Source: Puniceicoccaceae bacterium (lineage in GTDB: Bacteria; Verrucomicrobiota; Verrucomicrobiia; Opitutales; JAFGAQ01). From it: DNA of 64,000 nt. Position 1 is the first letter of the stretch. Each line of letters opens with the position of its first letter. Under the pieces are notes generated by a model. That model saw only the letters and a list, made by a program, of their open reading frames with translations. It had not been told where the DNA came from and ran no database searches. Positions 61,771-64,000 of the stretch are shown here, piece after piece. The stretch covers positions 319,399 to 383,398 of the forward strand of contig JANQOQ010000008.1 in assembly GCA_028285755.1 (NCBI GenBank). Direction: 5' to 3'. The position numbers and the translations under genes are program-made.

Positions 61771-62446
61771 TAAACCAGATAAAACTCTCCTTGAAAAACG
61801 AGGAGAAGGTACTCGTTATGCGCTCATATTAGCAGGACTTGAGCTTTTCGGTGAGCATGGTTTGAAGTCTACAAGTACACGCATGCTCGCAGATGCGGCT
61901 GATTGTAATATTGCAGCGATCGCTTATTATTTTGGGAGTAAGGAAGGACTTTATGCGGCGGTTATGTCCTATATAGTCGAAAGGATTTCTCAGAATATGG
62001 GCAAAATTGCCTATGGCGTTGAAGACGCTATTAAAGAGGGTAATTTAACTCAGGATCAGGCCAGGAATGAGCTGCGGAAAATTTTATTGGGAGTCGCCAA
62101 GCTTTTTGTGGAATCAGAAGAGCCGAAGGCTTGGGCACGTATCGTAACGCGAGAACAAGCGCGCCCTACAGAGGCTTTTGATATTCTCTATGAGGGTAAC
62201 ATGAAGCGCAAACAATTCATATCCAGCCGTTTGGTAGGACTTAGCATCGGCATTGATCCTGACAGTATTGAGGCCAAAGTAAGAGCGCATGCACTTACTG
62301 GCCAGATATTCAGTTTTTTGGTTTCCCGAGAGAGCCTCTTAAGAAACTTACAAACAGACAAATTTAAACCGGAACATATCGCAGTGATTCACCGGGTTAT
62401 TGAGTCTCACATTGAAGCTTGCCTGCAATTACCACCTCTGGACTGA
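61742..62446 (+). CDS. TetR/AcrR-family repressor with CerR-like C-terminal domain
   Basis: 234 residues. An N-terminal helix-turn-helix domain (TRYALILAGLELFGEHGLKSTSTRMLADAADCNIAAIAYYFGSKEGLYAAV) carries the TetR signature. The C-terminal ligand-binding domain, from about 75, has FVESEEPKAWARIVTREQARPTEAFDILYEG, the pattern of DUF1956/CerR regulators. The only plausible start is TTG 61742, inside the pump gene; no ATG precedes the HTH. It most likely represses this operon through the inverted repeat at 55869-55901 and releases it on binding a pump substrate. Confidence 0.88.
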   Translation: MSQKPLKSLDKPDKTLLEKRGEGTRYALILAGLELFGEHGLKSTSTRMLADAADCNIAAIAYYFGSKEGLYAAVMSYIVERISQNMGKIAYGVEDAIKEGNLTQDQARNELRKILLGVAKLFVESEEPKAWARIVTREQARPTEAFDILYEGNMKRKQFISSRLVGLSIGIDPDSIEAKVRAHALTGQIFSFLVSRESLLRNLQTDKFKPEHIAVIHRVIESHIEACLQLPPLD

Positions 62447-62540
62447 TTTGCAATTCCCCCAAAAATACAAATTGGCTCAAGATTGGATTAAACAGAGCAT
62501 CTTACCTGCTAGATATTATTCATAAGCCGTTGACCATCAA

Positions 62541-62616
<76 letters not shown>

Positions 62617-62683
62617 GCTAGAAGGTAAAGAATGATTGCTAGCCTTCGAGGCTGCAATCGTCAAGGAAGATCGCCAGAATAGA

Positions 62684-63220
62684 TTACCAATAGTCTGGGT
62701 TATTCAATGCTTCCACGCAGAAACTGGGTCCTTCAATGGCTTCGATTTCATTGCTGTTGAGTGATATTCCAAGCCAGGCTTCAGGTTGAGATAGTTTCAA
62801 GGGAGCCGGTACAACCGCTTCTTTAGTTTCATGAAAACCGACTTTTGAGTAAAATGCGATATCCCCATAGGTAGTCACTAGTTCTACCTGTTTTTGTTTA
62901 AGCACTTCCAGTCCATATTTGATTAGCGATTGTCCAATACCGCGCCCCTGATGTTCGAAATGAATGGCGACAGGAGCCAATATAAAAGCGTTTATGGCTT
63001 CTTTGAACCGTAGTCGGCTGAAGAATATGGATCCCACGATAATTTGCCCATCAACTGCGACAAAACCCAGAAGATCCTGTTCGGCAGTCTTATTCATCAA
63101 GTCCTTGGTAAGCTTTCCTACCAGTTGGCCTTCTTTTTCGTTCTCGGACTTTGAAAATACGTCAGTTACCAAGGAGACAATAGCTTGGGTATCGCGCCCT
63201 ATATAGTTTCTATACTCCAT
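62684..63220 (-). CDS. GNAT-family N-acetyltransferase
   Basis: 178 residues. The acetyl-CoA binding motif is in VAIHFEHQGRGIGQSLIKYGLE (the Q-x-x-G-x-G/A pattern, about 98-119), preceded by IVGSIFFSR and followed by VTTYGDIAFYSKVGF. The overall order resembles the YhbS group, which includes acetyltransferases of small amines or proteins. Substrate unknown. Single gene between the tRNA and the ATP synthase genes. Confidence 0.85.
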   Translation of the reverse strand: MEYRNYIGRDTQAIVSLVTDVFSKSENEKEGQLVGKLTKDLMNKTAEQDLLGFVAVDGQIIVGSIFFSRLRFKEAINAFILAPVAIHFEHQGRGIGQSLIKYGLEVLKQKQVELVTTYGDIAFYSKVGFHETKEAVVPAPLKLSQPEAWLGISLNSNEIEAIEGPSFCVEALNNPDYW

Positions 63221-63306
63221 ACCAGCGAAGTATAGTAGCGCTCCTTTAATGAAACGAGATTATAAGTAATCCCGAAGGGAAGAATTAAATTAGCTTAGGG
63301 GCTGGA

Positions 63307-63726
63307 TTAGTGCTTTTCCCCACCGCCTTTAACAAGCTCCTGCATGGTGAGGAACTGGAGCTTTTGGTCCAACTTAAGCAGCTCGTCCGGGTCGATTTCG
63401 TTGTCCTTGGCTTCTTCGTAAGCAGCTTGTGCACGTTTCTTAGCTTCTTCTACAGCCGAAAGGTCAATATCATCTACATCGATCGCATCCTCAGTAAGCA
63501 CCGCAATGTGATTCCCGATCACTTCCGCAAACCCGTCATCCACGGCAATCTGCTCTTCCTTACCATTGGTTTCGAGCACGAGCTGGCCCCGTTTCAGTTG
63601 CGTGATGAGCGGGATGTGCCCTTCCAGAATACCGGTATCTCCGTTGGCAGTCGGCAGCACGACGGTGTCTGCCTCTTTGTCGAGCAAAGTGCCTTCGGGA
63701 GTAACGATCTGTATGCGCAGTGCCAT
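63307..63726 (-). CDS. atpC: ATP synthase F1 epsilon subunit
   Basis: 139 residues. The N-terminal beta sandwich begins MALRIQIVTPEGTLLDKEADTVVLPTANGDTGILEGHIPLI, with the conserved G-x-x-G-I-L-x-x-H segment, and a C-terminal two-helix region (EEAKKRAQAAYEEAKDNEID) acts as the rotary inhibitor. It lies 4 bases after atpD as in the standard atp operon. Confidence 0.95.
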   Translation of the reverse strand: MALRIQIVTPEGTLLDKEADTVVLPTANGDTGILEGHIPLITQLKRGQLVLETNGKEEQIAVDDGFAEVIGNHIAVLTEDAIDVDDIDLSAVEEAKKRAQAAYEEAKDNEIDPDELLKLDQKLQFLTMQELVKGGGEKH

Positions 63727-63730
63727 TGGA

Positions 63731-64000
<270 letters not shown>

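Noticed and set aside
62617-62643. GCTAG repeats next to the tRNA as att sites
   Set aside because: A 5-bp repeat is too short to mean anything, and no integrase is near.

Overview
The window looks like a chromosomal segment of a Gram-negative member of the PVC group, most likely Verrucomicrobiota, class Opitutia. Supporting signs are lipopolysaccharide synthesis (kdsA), RND efflux and TonB-dependent transport, a TonB receptor whose mature N-terminus reads IYELEAFIAEE (like the YELSPF-type N-termini I know from Opitutae receptors), many secreted variants of normally cytosolic enzymes, and few Shine-Dalgarno sites. This assignment is inference; there is no 16S gene here. Gene packing is tight, with many 1-20 bp overlaps. 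The only RNA gene seen is a tRNA-Ile(CAU).

Layout. 1-8.5 kb: end of glnS, dtd, two nucleotide-sugar/SDR-type proteins, two glycosyltransferases, rlmJ and an AEC transporter. 8.6-13.1 kb: prfB with its programmed +1 frameshift, then an operon of an ATP-grasp-like protein, an inositol-phosphatase-family enzyme and an M42 peptidase. 13.1-15.1 kb is a small accessory patch: a VapBC toxin-antitoxin pair, a SIMPL-domain gene broken by an in-frame stop, and an AT-rich orphan BglII/BstYI-like restriction endonuclease. 15.1-21.1 kb: a secreted nucleoside phosphorylase, membrane proteins, an RluA-type pseudouridine synthase and ispH.

21.2-27.4 kb holds the most unusual locus: two overlapping genes for proteins of 1024 and 1028 residues with the same plan (about 390 cytosolic residues, one membrane helix, about 600 periplasmic residues). 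The first begins with a domain I recognise as GAP1-N2, known from GTPase-centred bacterial conflict systems, but no GTPase is present in the window. I regard this pair as the best candidate for an undescribed membrane-spanning system.

27.4-39.8 kb is housekeeping: metF, ftsY, nusB, ribH, a RibB protein with a dead GTP cyclohydrolase II half, trkA-trkH, a ferredoxin, a mutL without the endonuclease motif, a rhomboid-like pseudoprotease, kdsA, pyrG. 39.8-45.3 kb: an ABC importer of the nitrate/taurine/pyrimidine-precursor type followed by a structured 272-bp MITE-like element with perfect 20-bp terminal inverted repeats and a TonB receptor. 45.3-49.3 kb: pyrF, ispD, dnaX (with an A10 run that opens a longer tau-like frame) and an HDOD protein.

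49.3-55.7 kb: a secreted NIF3-like protein, a Tat-exported FAD oxidoreductase, a large membrane protein and a GH43-like beta-propeller enzyme, probably concerned with carbohydrate use. 55.9-62.4 kb: an outer-membrane factor/adaptor/RND pump operon with its own TetR-family regulator and a likely operator. The RND region lies between a degenerate tRNA 3'-end fragment and the intact tRNA-Ile(CAU). 62.5-64 kb: the tRNA, a GNAT acetyltransferase, atpC and the end of atpD.
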